This document shows positions 47,775 through 58,531 of a stretch of 64,000 bases of DNA, piece after piece (the first letter of the stretch is position 1; each line of letters begins with the position of its first letter). The position numbers and the translations under genes were made by a program. Source of the stretch: Haemonchus contortus (lineage: Eukaryota > Nematoda > Chromadorea > Rhabditida > Trichostrongylidae). The notes beneath the pieces are model-generated. The model saw only the letters and a list, made by a program, of their open reading frames with translations, was not told the origin of the DNA and searched no databases. The DNA lies in NCBI GenBank assembly GCA_000469685.2, contig LS997564.1, positions 38,598,448-38,662,447 on the forward strand. The letters are read 5' to 3'.

Positions 47775-49084
47775 GACGCTGAACTGCGCTGGTACCATCA
47801 GATGATCGACGGTGGCTTATATTCTTTCTGAAAAGTAATATAGCCGTCACAGAGCCTTATTTTGGGCTTTTTGTTTGGGTTTTTGAAATGAATCACCTAT
47901 TGCTCATAAGCAATTATCAAATGCCAATCACCATCATTCAGCCGAGCATGCAATCAAACATCAAATGATCTGCGGGGCAACGGTCCCAAAGAGAGAGCCT
48001 GGAATAAGCGGAACAACCTAGACTGGGCATTGTGTCAAGGAAACAAGAAGCATTCCCAGACGGGAGTGTGCCAGCAAAGTCACCAACGGAGTAAGGAAAA
48101 TTTGTTGAAAGAGTGTCAAATAGTGGGGCTAGGAAACCTCGTTACCTGTGATTTTCATATCGCGTGATAACTTGAACCCCGGTCATTGCTTTAATAAACA
48201 GAAGGACCTACCGTACCCATCCATCACCCGATTTCGGATCAAGGGATATGTCCCACTGCACATGTATGTGAGGGGGGGGCTCTGACGTTAGGGTGTCGTC
48301 AGGAAGTCCTCAGAAATGACTGCGCACCTACTCTCCCCATCAGCTTAGGAGTTACAGCATAATTCCAGAGGTATGAAGCAAACGACGAAACCCTTCCCTA
48401 CCCCTAAGCTCTACCAGTCCTGGTTTTGCCGTATCCACTCTAATACTCTGCTAGTTTAGGCTTTGAAGGTACTGTGAAAATTAGCAGCTCGATGGAATGA
48501 AACAAATACTTTGCCAGAAACAAGGAAACAACATTGAGAGTCGAACATGGCAACTACTTTGCCAGAGTTTGAGATGGTGTCTAGAAAGACATCAGAAGGC
48601 ACTATCGCAGCCACTTCAACACTGGCCAGTAATTACAATTTTGGTGAATTACCTCTAGCGAAAAAGGTCCCAAAGAAAATTCAACGAAGACAGAATTTTG
48701 TAGGAACTTTCTCATGACGATGATCTTGAAATAATGCTGAACGAAACAGTTCGGTTTGTTTTCGTTTGAGAGGAAGTCGTTCGAGGAAGAGTGGACCTCA
48801 ATGACAAAGTCCTTACGTGTTCGTCTCGCATCATTGGCGTTTTTTCGGTTAGTAGCGGTGTTTGAAAGAAGCCTCTTTCGAAGGGGTGCGGTACTCCGTC
48901 AAACAGACTACGAAACCAACTACCTCTCTTCTGTTCTAACATTACACCTCCACTGGGACGCTTTTCTGGATTACCGATATTTGTAGAGGGATAAAAGCTC
49001 CCGTGCCAAGCGATCTTGACCCAGTCCTTCAGGACGCTTCCCTCCCGAGACTCACTACAGATTTTTAACATAACCTTCGGAAGA
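47775..49084. other. Divergent upstream region of gene A
   Basis: 47875-48010 matches 57265-57410 upstream of D (AATCACCT..TTGCTC, CAATTATCAA, TGCCAATCACCATCAT against TGCCCATGACCAACAT, and AAATGATMTGCGGG), so promoter DNA was duplicated with the genes. A 138-codon minus-strand ORF at 48712-49128 is not recognised. Confidence 0.55.
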
Positions 49085-49290
49085 ATGGATAAATAAATTT
49101 GTAAACAAACAAATAGGCACAAAAGCAAACAAAACGATAAATAAGTAGAAAATAATTAACGATAGGAAGCTCTGCACAAAGCTGCCTCTTGAGCAATGAT
49201 TCGAAACAGATGGCTTCCAGAGCAGTCTTGACTGGGCCATCCATCGAAATACTGGTCTTTCACAGGCCCTACCTCCTGCTCTTGCTCCGA
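49085..49290. repeat. Dispersed repeat, copy 1
   Basis: An AAATAAATARR-rich stretch followed by GGCTTCCAGAGCAGTCTTGA, GGGCCATCCAT and CTGGTCTTTCACAGGCC. The same order occurs at 51530-51720 in direct orientation. Confidence 0.6.
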
Positions 49291-49535
49291 CACTACTGGT
49301 ATATGTAGGTACTGGCAGAAAGAGGCGTAAGTCATTTTTGTGGCTCGGTGTATCATTCGTTCGCTAACTGTTCCTTCTGAGAAGTTAGACCGTTGGTACC
49401 AGACCATCTCGATTAATGACTGCATCGACTACTAACTTTGTCTCAAAAGTTGCTCGAGCTGATTTTTTGCTCATCACAGAATTTCAATCCGGTGATTAAG
49501 ACACTGTCTATCATACTGGTAGAATAACTGTCATC

Positions 49536-49697
49536 ATGAGCTTACTCGTCTTATTGGTATTCGCCTTTCTGCTTTCTAGGATTCGTGCGCTATCAGTGAA
49601 TCCCAACAAAGTCGCAAGCATTAATGACCTGGACCTTTATGGGGTGACGGAACTACTTCGCGAATTTCCACGGCCTGCGGCAGTGGTTACGCGGTGA
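49536..49697 (+). CDS. Possible small secreted peptide (53 aa), unrecognised
   Basis: An open frame starts MSLLVLLVFAFLLSRIRA, a strong hydrophobic signal-like segment, and continues polar to a stop (VTELLREFPRPAAVVTR). It could be a complete peptide gene or the first exon of a longer one. It lies in the divergent interval between family members A and B. No motif is recognised. Confidence 0.3.
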   Translation: MSLLVLLVFAFLLSRIRALSVNPNKVASINDLDLYGVTELLREFPRPAAVVTR

Positions 49698-49734
49698 CTT
49701 TCCGTATCCTTCCACTGGGAATTCGAATTTTTCC

Positions 49735-49798
49735 CCTCTCAACGCTCGATTGCGTGCGGCGAGCACGACACGCCGTTCAGGGAGAAGATCCCAGACCC
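49735..49798 (+). repeat. Terminal fragment of the GGGTCTGGAAT..TTCTCCCC repeat
   Basis: Ends in AGGGAGAAGATCCCAGACCC and contains a GTGCGGCGAGCACGAC-like block, matching the right end of the elements at 53848-54296 and 55273-55657. Confidence 0.55.
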
Positions 49799-50165
49799 AC
49801 CTTTATGTTCTTCTGAGGTGACAAGCTAATTTGAACTCAAAGGATCACTCTCTCGAATGTAGTACTGAGCAAGCCATTTCAAATTTGGTTTTTGTGGAAT
49901 GAAGTTATTAGTAAAAGTTCGGGTCTCAAGCTGATCCTCCTCATAGAATCCTATGAAAAATTATAGCGCATTTCTCATATTTCGTTCTGTGGCAAAAATG
50001 ACTTCATCGAAAGAATACGGTAGTATGACTAGCACATACCAATGATCCAATAAGTTGCTCTATTGCAACTTTGTTGTCTAAATGGATTGCTATATTTGAA
50101 TGGAATGCTAATCTAGCCACACGAAAATGAAGAAAACATTATTGCTGCTCCTTTTCTTTGAGCAA

Positions 50166-50173
50166 TATAAAAG
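50166..50173 (+). promoter_or_regulatory. TATA box of secreted-protein gene B
   Basis: TATAAAAG lies 44 nt before the ATG. The same box occurs 43 nt before the start of pseudogene C (53464-53471), and a GATAAAAA variant is at the same place before gene E. Confidence 0.65.
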
Positions 50174-50216
50174 CTTCCCAAGACAGTGCCTTCTTCATTA
50201 GGACACATCTCTCATC

Positions 50217-50831
50217 ATGCTTCGTCTACTATTTCTATTAACGATGGTCGGATTTGTGGCCGTAAGTGCAGTTAGCCGTTTAGCTTGAGAATAGGTAAAA
50301 TTCGTGGAAAACTAATGTATAAATCAGATTTTAAGGGCTGTCGGCCAAGTTTCATGAATGTTATACGAAATTTCTTTTTCCCTTCTCCGCCACCTCCGGC
50401 ACCAACTAAGTCACCGGAAACTGTAACTGCTGAGAGTACGATTGTGTACTATAAACCATGGAATTCGACGGAGACTCAATCCTTGAAAGATAAGTACGAA
50501 AAAACGGTCGGTCACAGATATGGAAATGAATTTCTTCCGAATTCAAGAAAATACTGAAATTGATTCAGTTAACGCCAAAACTTGAACCCCTCGGTACCGT
50601 GAAGAATGTACAAGCAAAGGACGAGGATCGTCATTTTGCGCTTGTATACACCATCACTCGCACCGATTGCAGCAAGGTGTGGTCTCAACAGAATTTTTCT
50701 CAAGCATTCTGTTCGGATCATGCGTTTACTGGGCTACCAAAGTTGCATAATTATAGGTGAAATCGACTCTGAAAAAGTATAAAGAGGAAAACTCGCGCAC
50801 CGTTTGGAAGACATCTACGAAGTGTTCTTGA
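50217..50831 (+). CDS. Small secreted protein, family member B, 4 exons
   Basis: I do not recognise the family. Exons 50217-50261, 50336-50506, 50569-50676 and 50757-50831 are in phase throughout and give 132 aa. Exon 1 encodes exactly a signal peptide (MLRLLFLLTMVGFVA). Exon 2 starts GCRPS, has a Pro-rich linker (FFFPSPPPPAPT) and the conserved ETVTAESTIVYYKPWN..KYEKT. Exon 3 is LTPKLEPLGTVKNVQAKDED followed by FALVYTITRTDCSK. Exon 4 begins VKSTL and ends KCS. The three cysteines (CRP, DC, terminal CS) are shared with member E, as are exon lengths (45, -, 108, 75 nt). Likely extracellular. Introns are 62-80 nt. A TATA box precedes it and AATAAA follows 30 nt after the stop. Confidence 0.75.
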
Positions 50832-50860
50832 TAACCATTCTCATGATATTTGTGTAATTA

Positions 50861-50866
50861 AATAAA
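50861..50866 (+). terminator. Poly(A) signal of gene B
   Basis: AATAAACTCTGCA follows the stop by 30 nt; the same AATAAACTCTGCA block follows gene E, showing the 3' flanks are homologous. Confidence 0.7.
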
Positions 50867-51429
50867 CTCTGCAAAAGGAAAGGTCCTTTGTACTACTGGG
50901 TGATGATTTTGAAAATTTATTTCACCCAGTTCATTCAAAAAGTCCAAAAGGCAAATCCTCAAGTAATAAATTGTTTTTTCTATATCTGTGATGGAAAACT
51001 AGATAGTTCATTTGTGCAGAGCTGTTCTCCCAAAATGGGTCGGTTCGGGTTCGCAAGTAAGGAAATGAGTTTTAAAAAAGACAAAGCCTATTTGCGTTGT
51101 TCAATCCCGTGGAGGGATGCACTCGACTTTTACTCAGAGTAATAATGGTGTATTGAATGCGTATTTGGCCTATACATTGACTTGCGGTGGCCAGACTATG
51201 AACAAGTCAGTGCTGTTATCATCCCAAAAGAGTTTGGCACCAATTAAATGACTCCGAGCGGATGGAACGCTCGGTTGGCCTAGGCAGATATCGGTTTAGG
51301 AGTCCGCCGCTTGGCACTCACCGCCTGACACTGCCTTACTATCAGCCGTTTTTTAATCTTTAATCAAGAAGAAAAGAAGGGATTCCGAGTAATCGACGCC
51401 TGTCTGTCCATAAATGTACTGGTCAGTTT

Positions 51430-51725
51430 TGCAATTTCACCTTGGAAGTTTCTAAAGAGTTTTTCTTCTGAATTTCCCAAAATGCTGGGTCTTTCTCATC
51501 GAGTGCAGTGGCCCTAGAGCAATATGTAAATAAATGGGTATGTAAATAAAAAAGTGTATGGACAAGAAAATAACACAACAAATAAATAGAATTAATCAAC
51601 AACAAATTATTGTACAATGTTGCCCTTCGAACCATGACTTAAAACAAATAGTTTCCAGAGCAGTCTTAACTAGGCCATCCATTAGTGTGCTGGTCTTTCA
51701 CAGGCCGTACCCACTGCTCTCGAAA
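51430..51725. repeat. Dispersed repeat, copy 2, downstream of gene B
   Basis: 51530-51720 matches 49085-49290. The adjoining TCACCTTGGAAGTTTCTAAA block at 51438 matches TCACCTTGGAAGTTTTTGAA at 59520 downstream of gene E, part of the wider segmental duplication. Confidence 0.6.
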
Positions 51726-53463
51726 ACTCTGAATTCCGTCACTTGACATGGGGCCAATTTGGAGCCCTTATACAAGTGCAACCCCTACAAGATGGATCAG
51801 CTGCCTATGAAAGTGTCAGACCTACCTGCAAACGATCCTTACATGCGTGCATCCATGGTACCGTGTAAGTTTTGAATCTGACTGTGAGTGGATGTGGGGG
51901 GATTGCTCTCCGTTCCTCGCAAATTTCTGCCGTACTGTCTTAGCCACATCCGGAGCCTACAGCTTACAAATTGGGTCACGCTCTCACTAGGTTAGTCAAA
52001 TTCAATTTCCATTGAATTTTACAGAAACTATTCAGGGCGGCTTATGGGATAGAGGCATGTTTGATTGGGCTCGGAGCTTTCACTGGGAGATGAAATGGGA
52101 ACCAAAAATCTCATTGGTTTGGCACAGTCTAACGCTTCATTCATTTTTGCAATGTATAGAATAACTAGAGCCTCCTACGAAGTCTAGCCTGTAGTTCCTA
52201 GCGAGTGCATATGAGCTTCATCTAGCAATTCCAAGCTTTCCTTCACTCAGAGTACATGGAAAGGTCTCTTCATCCATCACTTAGCGAGTAATTAGGACGC
52301 AATAATCTTTCTGTTAACAATTAATATCAATCTTTTGTTGTTTGACATAACAACCAATTGTTAAAACACTACCTCACATTTGATGATGATCATCTCAAAG
52401 TTCAGATGCAATGTACTCTGCGATGTGCTTCCAATCGAATTTGCACTTCTCTCATCCTCCATTATCCGCTTGATGAGACGTAAATGTTGTTGATAGGACA
52501 GGCTTTCTCACACATGTACTTGCTCAGTAAGTCGCCCTTATTCTCCTCTTCGATGACACTTTGAGTATGTTTTGACAGGCTGTACTTATACTGCCTTTCA
52601 TCTGCTATCTCGCCTCTTGAATCCATATTGATATCCTATGTTGTAACTTTTACGTACGGTTTTCTTTGAAGACGTTGAATTGAGAACTACCTCAGCTGAA
52701 AATGATCCCTTGCTATAGGTTTATTGGTGGTTTCAAAGAATCCACAAAGCTACGATGAGTAGTCCTTCCTTTCATCACCTACCTGCCGCCCGAAGGTCTC
52801 GAATTTTTGATTGCGCGAAGGAGACTTTTGATGGGATAGTCTCATATTGTTACGATCCTCTCGAGCTCTGAAGAAGACGTCAATATGATGGATAAATGAA
52901 AGTCGATGAAATAACGGAAGTTATGGTGCAGAGTAGTGCAAAATTAGCGAAGAAATTGCGAAAATCGGTGGATTTCCGAGAATACAGGGCATCAAAAAGG
53001 TAGCTGGGAAGGAAGTTTTACGAGATTATCCGTATGTAAACGTCTGGGTGCCTCCCCATGAGCGAACTACTCGTTAGCGTCCCAACGATTCATTGTGGAT
53101 AGTGCAGCATTAACAGTGCCGTCGTAACAAGACCACTTCAGGCTGCAGACATCTACCAAGCCGCTTTTGTCGTTTTTCAACACGACGATGTCACTCTTGC
53201 TATCCTTTAGGTCGTAGAGTGAGAAACCATTATTTACCTTTGATCTATACGCCTCAATGATACAAGAACTCGTTTGGAGATTGAAGTTGTGATTTGTTTT
53301 GTTTGATATATCTTTGATGGAAATTATTTTTTCGAAGGAATGCGTTATTCCATCGAAAAAAATGACACTGATTCATTGGCTTTTTCTTTGTTGTAGCTTT
53401 GCAATCTCACTGATTTGCCAATTATGAATAGAATACAAATGTTATCTCTTTTCTTTTGTGACG
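51726..53463. other. Intergenic, B to C
   Basis: No gene or clear repeat recognised. The 100 bp before the C start resembles the B and E promoters. Confidence 0.45.
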
Positions 53464-53663
53464 TATAAAAGCTCCCGTTACCGTACGTTCTCCATCCACT
53501 CACAATTTTCACAATGGTCCCTCTACTTCCATAAATAGTAGTAGTCGGATCTGTAGCGGTGAAGATAATTAGCCTTTACATTGTGAGCAACGTAAGATCC
53601 AGGGGAAACAAATACACAAATTCACTCCTGAAAGAATTTTTCAATGCCACGGTTGCAGGAACT

Positions 53664-54307
53664 GGCTGCTTTCATAGTCCACGATTTGGCCCGCGAGCGA
53701 GCGAGCGAGCGAGTGGGGCGGCGCTTGTCCCTTGTTTACAACTAAATCTCGGTCGATACGCGGGCAAGCGCCGCCCCAATCGCTTGCTCGCGCGCTCGTG
53801 GGCCAAATCGTGGGACTATGAAAGGGGTAACGAAATTTCTCCGGGTCTGGAATCTTCTCCCCGAAGACGGCGTCGTGCACGCCGCACCCGCCGCCTATCG
53901 CAGGATTGCGATGGAAGATTGGAGCGCCCAATTTGTGAGGTACCTTTAATAATTCGAATTGACTAGCCGCTCTCTTCAATTCCAATGCGGTCGTGATTGT
54001 CGCTAGTATAGGAGGAGACACTCTAATTAATCAAGACTAGTAAACATGAAAACAAAAAGAAACAGAAAAGGGTAAATCTAATAAAAAAGAAAGGCAACCA
54101 ACGAAAAATGTTGCAACTTATCGATTGGCGCGGGGTGAGTACGGTAATTGCAGAGACATTTGCCGCATGCCGCAAGGGAGAATGCCACAATCGGGAGAAG
54201 TTCCGTCAACCGAACTTTGGTTGCCTTTTTTTGTTTGATTCGATCGTTGTGCGGCGTGCGCGACGCCGTTCTCGGGGAGAAAATTCCGAACCCCTATGAA
54301 AGCAGCC
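53664..54307. mobile_element. Composite insertion in pseudogene C: foldback element carrying a second element
   Basis: Outer ends are GGCTGCTTTCATAG and CTATGAAAGCAGCC, the same TIR as the element at 47035-47192. The left 160 bp is the same GCGA-rich foldback. Flanking ACT/ATT fits a 3-bp target duplication with one change, judged against the uninterrupted gene E. Inside lies a second element, annotated separately. Confidence 0.75.
53848..54296 (+). mobile_element. Inner non-autonomous element, GGGTCTGGAAT..TTCTCCCC TIRs
   Basis: The left end GGGTCTGGAATCTTCTCCCC is inverted at the right end (GGGGAGAAAATTCCGAACCC). The interior includes CGCCGCCTATCGCAGGATTG and a GCATGCCGCAAGGGAGAATG block. 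An inverted copy lies at 55273-55657 with interior blocks in the same relative order. No ORF of note. Confidence 0.75.
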
Positions 54308-55272
54308 ATTGAAACGGCCCAGAGTACGTTTGTATTGCTTTTCAGTTGGGATCCATCGCAGAGTCGAGTCTATTAGCTAACATACGTGCAAATCGTTAGT
54401 TGCAAACACGGAAGAGAACGATTCTACTCTCATCGATTTTCCAATTTTCACGATGACGATATCGAGATAGATCCAAAAAAATTGTTGCAGAAAAAATCCT
54501 TCGGCATAGTGATCATGAGCCAGGACCCTTGCATTTAGCTGGCCCCAAAACTCAGGGAGCAGCCCTTCGATGTGGACGAGTGGGTAGTAGCCCTGTGCTA
54601 GGCTCTAGGATTACGGTAATCAGGAGGGGATACCAGAAAATGCAGTCACGGGAGTTAAGGCCCTCTCCTAGCCTACTATGGTACGATGCGCAGAGTGGTT
54701 GGAAGCTTGTAAACTTTGCAATCGTCCGCGACGAAGGCCGCTTGCTTACGCTTGGCATGCGGAGTACAATACGATTCCACTGTAGCCATTTCCTAGCAGG
54801 TACCCCTCAACTTCTTTTTCTCCCAGCGTCGATCCATCGCAGGGCCAGCTATTCGTATCCACCGTTTCCACTTCATTCTATTTGCGTCATCCTCTGCCGT
54901 TACTTTAGTTCCAACGAAGGCCCTTTTTGATCATGTCCACTTCTTCATTGGAGCTTACAGTGGTCATTACATCCAACCTTGAGTTCCATTGCCTCCCTCA
55001 ATGGATGATTCTGTGCTCTTCTCAGTACATATCTGCACAACCGTAGACGTTGTCCTCTCGCCTTTGCTGGACAGGAGCTGTTCGCATGAGCGCTATGATC
55101 TCTTCGTTTCTAATTCAGTCCAATCCAGTAGCAGGCTCATCTGAGCATCCTCATTTCAGCGGAGTGAAGCTGTCTTTCATGATTCCTACAAACGGGCCAG
55201 CACTTCTTGCCTCATGCCGTAGAGTATCGTCGACTACCACTGTCTTATCTTTGTGCGTTATGAGGCAGTGCT

Positions 55273-55657
55273 GGGTAACGGAACTTCTCCCCTATCGCGG
55301 CATTCTCCCTTGCGGCATGCGGCAAATGTTACTGCAATACCGTACTCACCCCGCCTCCCAATCGATAGGACGCGATACTTTTCCTTGACTGGCTTGCTTT
55401 TTCATTGGATTTTATCGTTTTTTCTTCTGTTTCTTTTTATTTTTCCTTTCTTATTAGACTTGATTAATTAAAATTACTCCTCCTATATAAACGACGATCA
55501 AGACCGCATTGGAATTGAAAAGAGCGGCCAGCCAATTTAAATAATTAAAGGACTCCCTACCTCACAAATTGCGCGCTCCAATCTTCCATCGCAATCCTGC
55601 GATAGGCGGCGGGTGCGGCGTGTGCGACCCCGTGTTAGGGGAGAAGTTCCCGGACCC
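55273..55657 (-). mobile_element. Second copy of the GGGTCTGGAAT..TTCTCCCC element, inverted
   Basis: Begins GGGTAACGGAACTTCTCCCC and ends AGGGGAGAAGTTCCCGGACC. Interior blocks (CCCTTGCGGCATGCGGCAAA, CAATCCTGCGATAGGCGGCG) are the reverse complement of the copy at 53848-54296. The two copies flank about 1 kb. Confidence 0.75.
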
Positions 55658-56059
55658 AGTTCCCGGCTGGTTGCAGAGCGTACTAGTTGGCTCTCTTCAC
55701 CTTATCCATGCAATGCTCATTCTAGAAGTCCTGTACTCTTTCGATGACTTTTAGAAAAAAAATTGCATTTAAAAAAGGAAAAAAATCACTAACTTTAGTG
55801 GAACAAAAACTGTTGTATAAGCTGTGAACCACGCCTTTAACGCCGTATTATGGATAAGAAGCTTCCCTAAAAAAAAAAGGGGCACATAAGGGCAAAATAA
55901 GGGACACTGACCAACTATCAAAGTACGGACATTTATTCGGCTCCATTCATCGTTGAGAGGTGTTTAGATGGATGTTTGACCACATCTGGACCTATTGGAA
56001 TGGGATAAGTTCAAAGTGAAGCTTTTTTGTCCATGAAATTGTTAATTTTGCTTCTGCCT

Positions 56060-56135
56060 CGAGGTTGTTAGGTGGGAATCTTTATTCTGGCCAACGTTTC
56101 GACGGACTCATCGTTTTTAAAGGCCTCACTTCCAC
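56060..56135 (-). repeat. Degenerate hammerhead-like motif
   Basis: The minus strand reads CGATGAGTCCGTCGAAACGT then TGGCC..AATAAAGATTC and TAACAACCTC. The GTTGTTA, TTTATT and AACGTTTCG blocks occur in the same order as in the element at 26626-26816. The core deviates from CUGANGA at its second base (ACGATGA) and stem II is minimal. Confidence 0.4.
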
Positions 56136-56689
56136 CGCGAAGTGTACCAATACGCTACACGGTTAGTACATTAGTAGCGAGTTTTGTTCAAGAAAATTTT
56201 TAGATACTAGTTGAGCTCTACACGACACCGTGCGTATCGCATGGCTGCAGATGAACGTGCTTCTAGGGCAACCTGTATCGGGTTCACATTAGCAGTGCCA
56301 TAAGCGCCGTATCCTCGGAAGCTATGAGTTTGAAATTCTGAAGTATTTGGCTCTGGTAGATACGTGCAGTCGTTCTTGCCCGTATCGGTTCACACATAGG
56401 CAAATTGAGGCTAGATTTACGGCTTAAAAACATTCTTTTCATTCTGCTAAAGCCGCTCGCTTTTGGAACGACCCCAAACTTCCTGAGGTGCCTTAGCAAC
56501 TATAGGAGTAGGGAAAAACAGTTTTCCAAACATAAGTTTAATCTAGAAATTTGTTCTGGTATTGAACACAACTCTTGACCGATTATTTAGAAGGGGAAAT
56601 AAATACGATTGAACCCAATTTCATTGGGGAAAGTATTGAGCCACCACATTGAACGGCAGCAGACGTTCTCGTTTTTCAGCGTCGGAACC

Positions 56690-57168
56690 ATGGCACAGTC
56701 CTTGGAAAGAATGATTAAGACAACGGCTAGTTTTCCATCATTGTTAACCGCACTTACCGCAACTATTACGGATAGATGTAGCGGCATTCATTTTTTCGTA
56801 GTATGCAGCCTAAACGAAAATTGTCAAATTCACCCGTTTTTAAATGACCCCTTGTTGAAGTACTGAATACAGAGTACTTGTTGACTTACAACCGATCTGT
56901 ATACCTGCTTGCAGAGGTGATTCGTTCCAGAATTGATTCTCTGATAAGTGATGATGACCGCTTGCGTCTGGTCTAATTCATGATCCCACTTTTTTATCAC
57001 TGCCATCTCGTCTTGGAATGGGGGCCTTGATCAAAATTAGACTCACTAACTGTAAGCAGTTCTCTAGTGCAAAGGTGTTTCTACTCCAGTGGTCTCAAGA
57101 ATGATTTTTGTATCACCTACCCCTGAAGCAGTAGCGAGGCGAGTAAGGAGAATTGGTGTAAATGGCAT
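56690..57168 (-). pseudogene. Secreted-protein family member D, probably decayed
   Basis: The best parse is exon 1 at 57122-57168 (MPFTPILLTRLATASG, weak signal peptide), exon 2 around 56888-56990 with QTQAVIITYQRINSGTN and VYRSV before GTAAGT, and exon 3 around 56690-56800 with NNDGKLAVVLIILSKDC. These match member A (QAVIITYEYFNPKTN, NIDGFVAVAYSIPAKDC). Exon phases do not join: exon 1 ends in phase 2, the acceptors before exon 2 lead to stops, and exon 3 needs a shift between its 5' and 3' parts. Its upstream region matches that of A. Divergent to member E. Confidence 0.55.
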
Positions 57169-58481
57169 ATGAAACAGAGTTGTGGTACTCTCATTGGAGA
57201 CCACCCATGACTTCCATCCAAGCCGTCGTTACAAGGTCTTATTCTGCAATTTTTAGGATGTTTGAAAGGAATCACACCTCTTGCTCGTGGCCAATTATCA
57301 AGTGCCCATGACCAACATCCAGTCGCTCTATAGGCAAGCATGCCAAAAGATATTAAGAGCTATACAAATGATATGCGGGAAAATGGATGTCAAAGGAAGA
57401 GACTGGAATGAGGTGAAAACTTTCACTGGGAATCGTGAACAATAAACCTTGATGAGAACGGAGTCGTTTAAGTGACCTTGATGGATGGGAGGATTCGTTG
57501 GTACAGACGATGACTCTAGACGATGCTACAATTCCCTAATTTTCATTTGGAGTAACAACCAGGATATAGCATAGGGCCTACCCCCTACCATCCGATTCTG
57601 AACGAAGAAACACACAGCACAGGACATGAACAGCAGCATCGGTCAGGAAGACGGTACAGGTTCAAAAACACTGCTGTCGAAATTTTGTGCTGTCGACGTC
57701 AGGATGTTGCTCAGGCAATTTTTATGAATGAATCTTAAGCAGAATTGCTTGCTCATAAAATTCAGAGTAACTTCATTAATCTAAAAATGTAAAGTGAACG
57801 GCGAAATACCCCACCGTCTGTCAGGGTTTCATTCCTTGAAGTGAATAGAAATCTATAAAAAGCGAAGCATTCAAAAGATTTCTGTGATAAATATTATTAA
57901 TAATGTATTATGCTAATATTATGCTCGTTTGAGCATTGTGAAATTTAACGGCTTGAACGATTCGAGCGAATAATTTGGCCATTGATTGAGACTTTGTTTC
58001 GAATCACATTGGAAGGCACTGCAACGAAGGGTTCTACAATGAATACCTTTCGTTCAATCGGATGTTGGTGTCATCTCTATGCACTGCCGACAAAGGTTTC
58101 CAAAGAGGACTAGACGGAAACAGCACCGCGAAAGACCTTCTTGTTCTTAAGCCGCTTATTTCAATTACGGTTCTTTCGGAGATACTGCTGTCTGGGCCAG
58201 GCCTCAGTTTCGATTTCAGGTTTCTTATGAAAAAGTGCCTTCCTTGATTCCATTGAACTGTTAGGGAGAAACTATTTTTCTGGAGGAAAACGGTAATCTA
58301 TCAACATAGGATCAACGTAGGGCAAAAGCTACGACTTTTATTCCGTTGTAGCGTTACAGTCACATTGAAATACTTCATTGAAATGCAAGTATTTCCACCG
58401 AATAACGACACGAGCGGGAATCGCTATGGGGGCTTTGACCATTACGATGACACTATCAATGCTGATCGTTAATTCTGGGGA
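57169..58481. other. Divergent interval between D and E
   Basis: 57265-57410 is homologous to the upstream region of A. No other gene recognised. Confidence 0.5.
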
Positions 58482-58531
58482 GGATAAAAACGCTTGGCGC
58501 ATGTGATCTTCACCCAATCAAGATTTTCACA

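Larger units (their letters stand above)
53514..54480 (+). pseudogene. Secreted-protein family member C, disrupted by nested transposons
   Basis: The promoter (TATAAAAG 43 nt upstream) and start region match members B and E, but the sixth codon after the ATG is followed by a stop (MVPLLP*), while the next bases still resemble the signal-peptide codons of E (GTAGTCGGATCTGT). The exon 2 homology GCCACGGTTGCAGGAACT stops at 53663. It resumes at 54311 with GAAACGGCCCAGAGTACG, exactly where E reads GAAACGGCTGAGACTACA, and continues to GAGAACGATTCT near 54420. So 644 bp of transposon split exon 2. The downstream exons were not found. Described as broken; no function inferred. Confidence 0.8.

Noticed and set aside
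48712..49128. 138-codon minus-strand ORF
   Set aside because: Overlaps a dispersed repeat boundary, has a competing plus-strand ORF and no motif.
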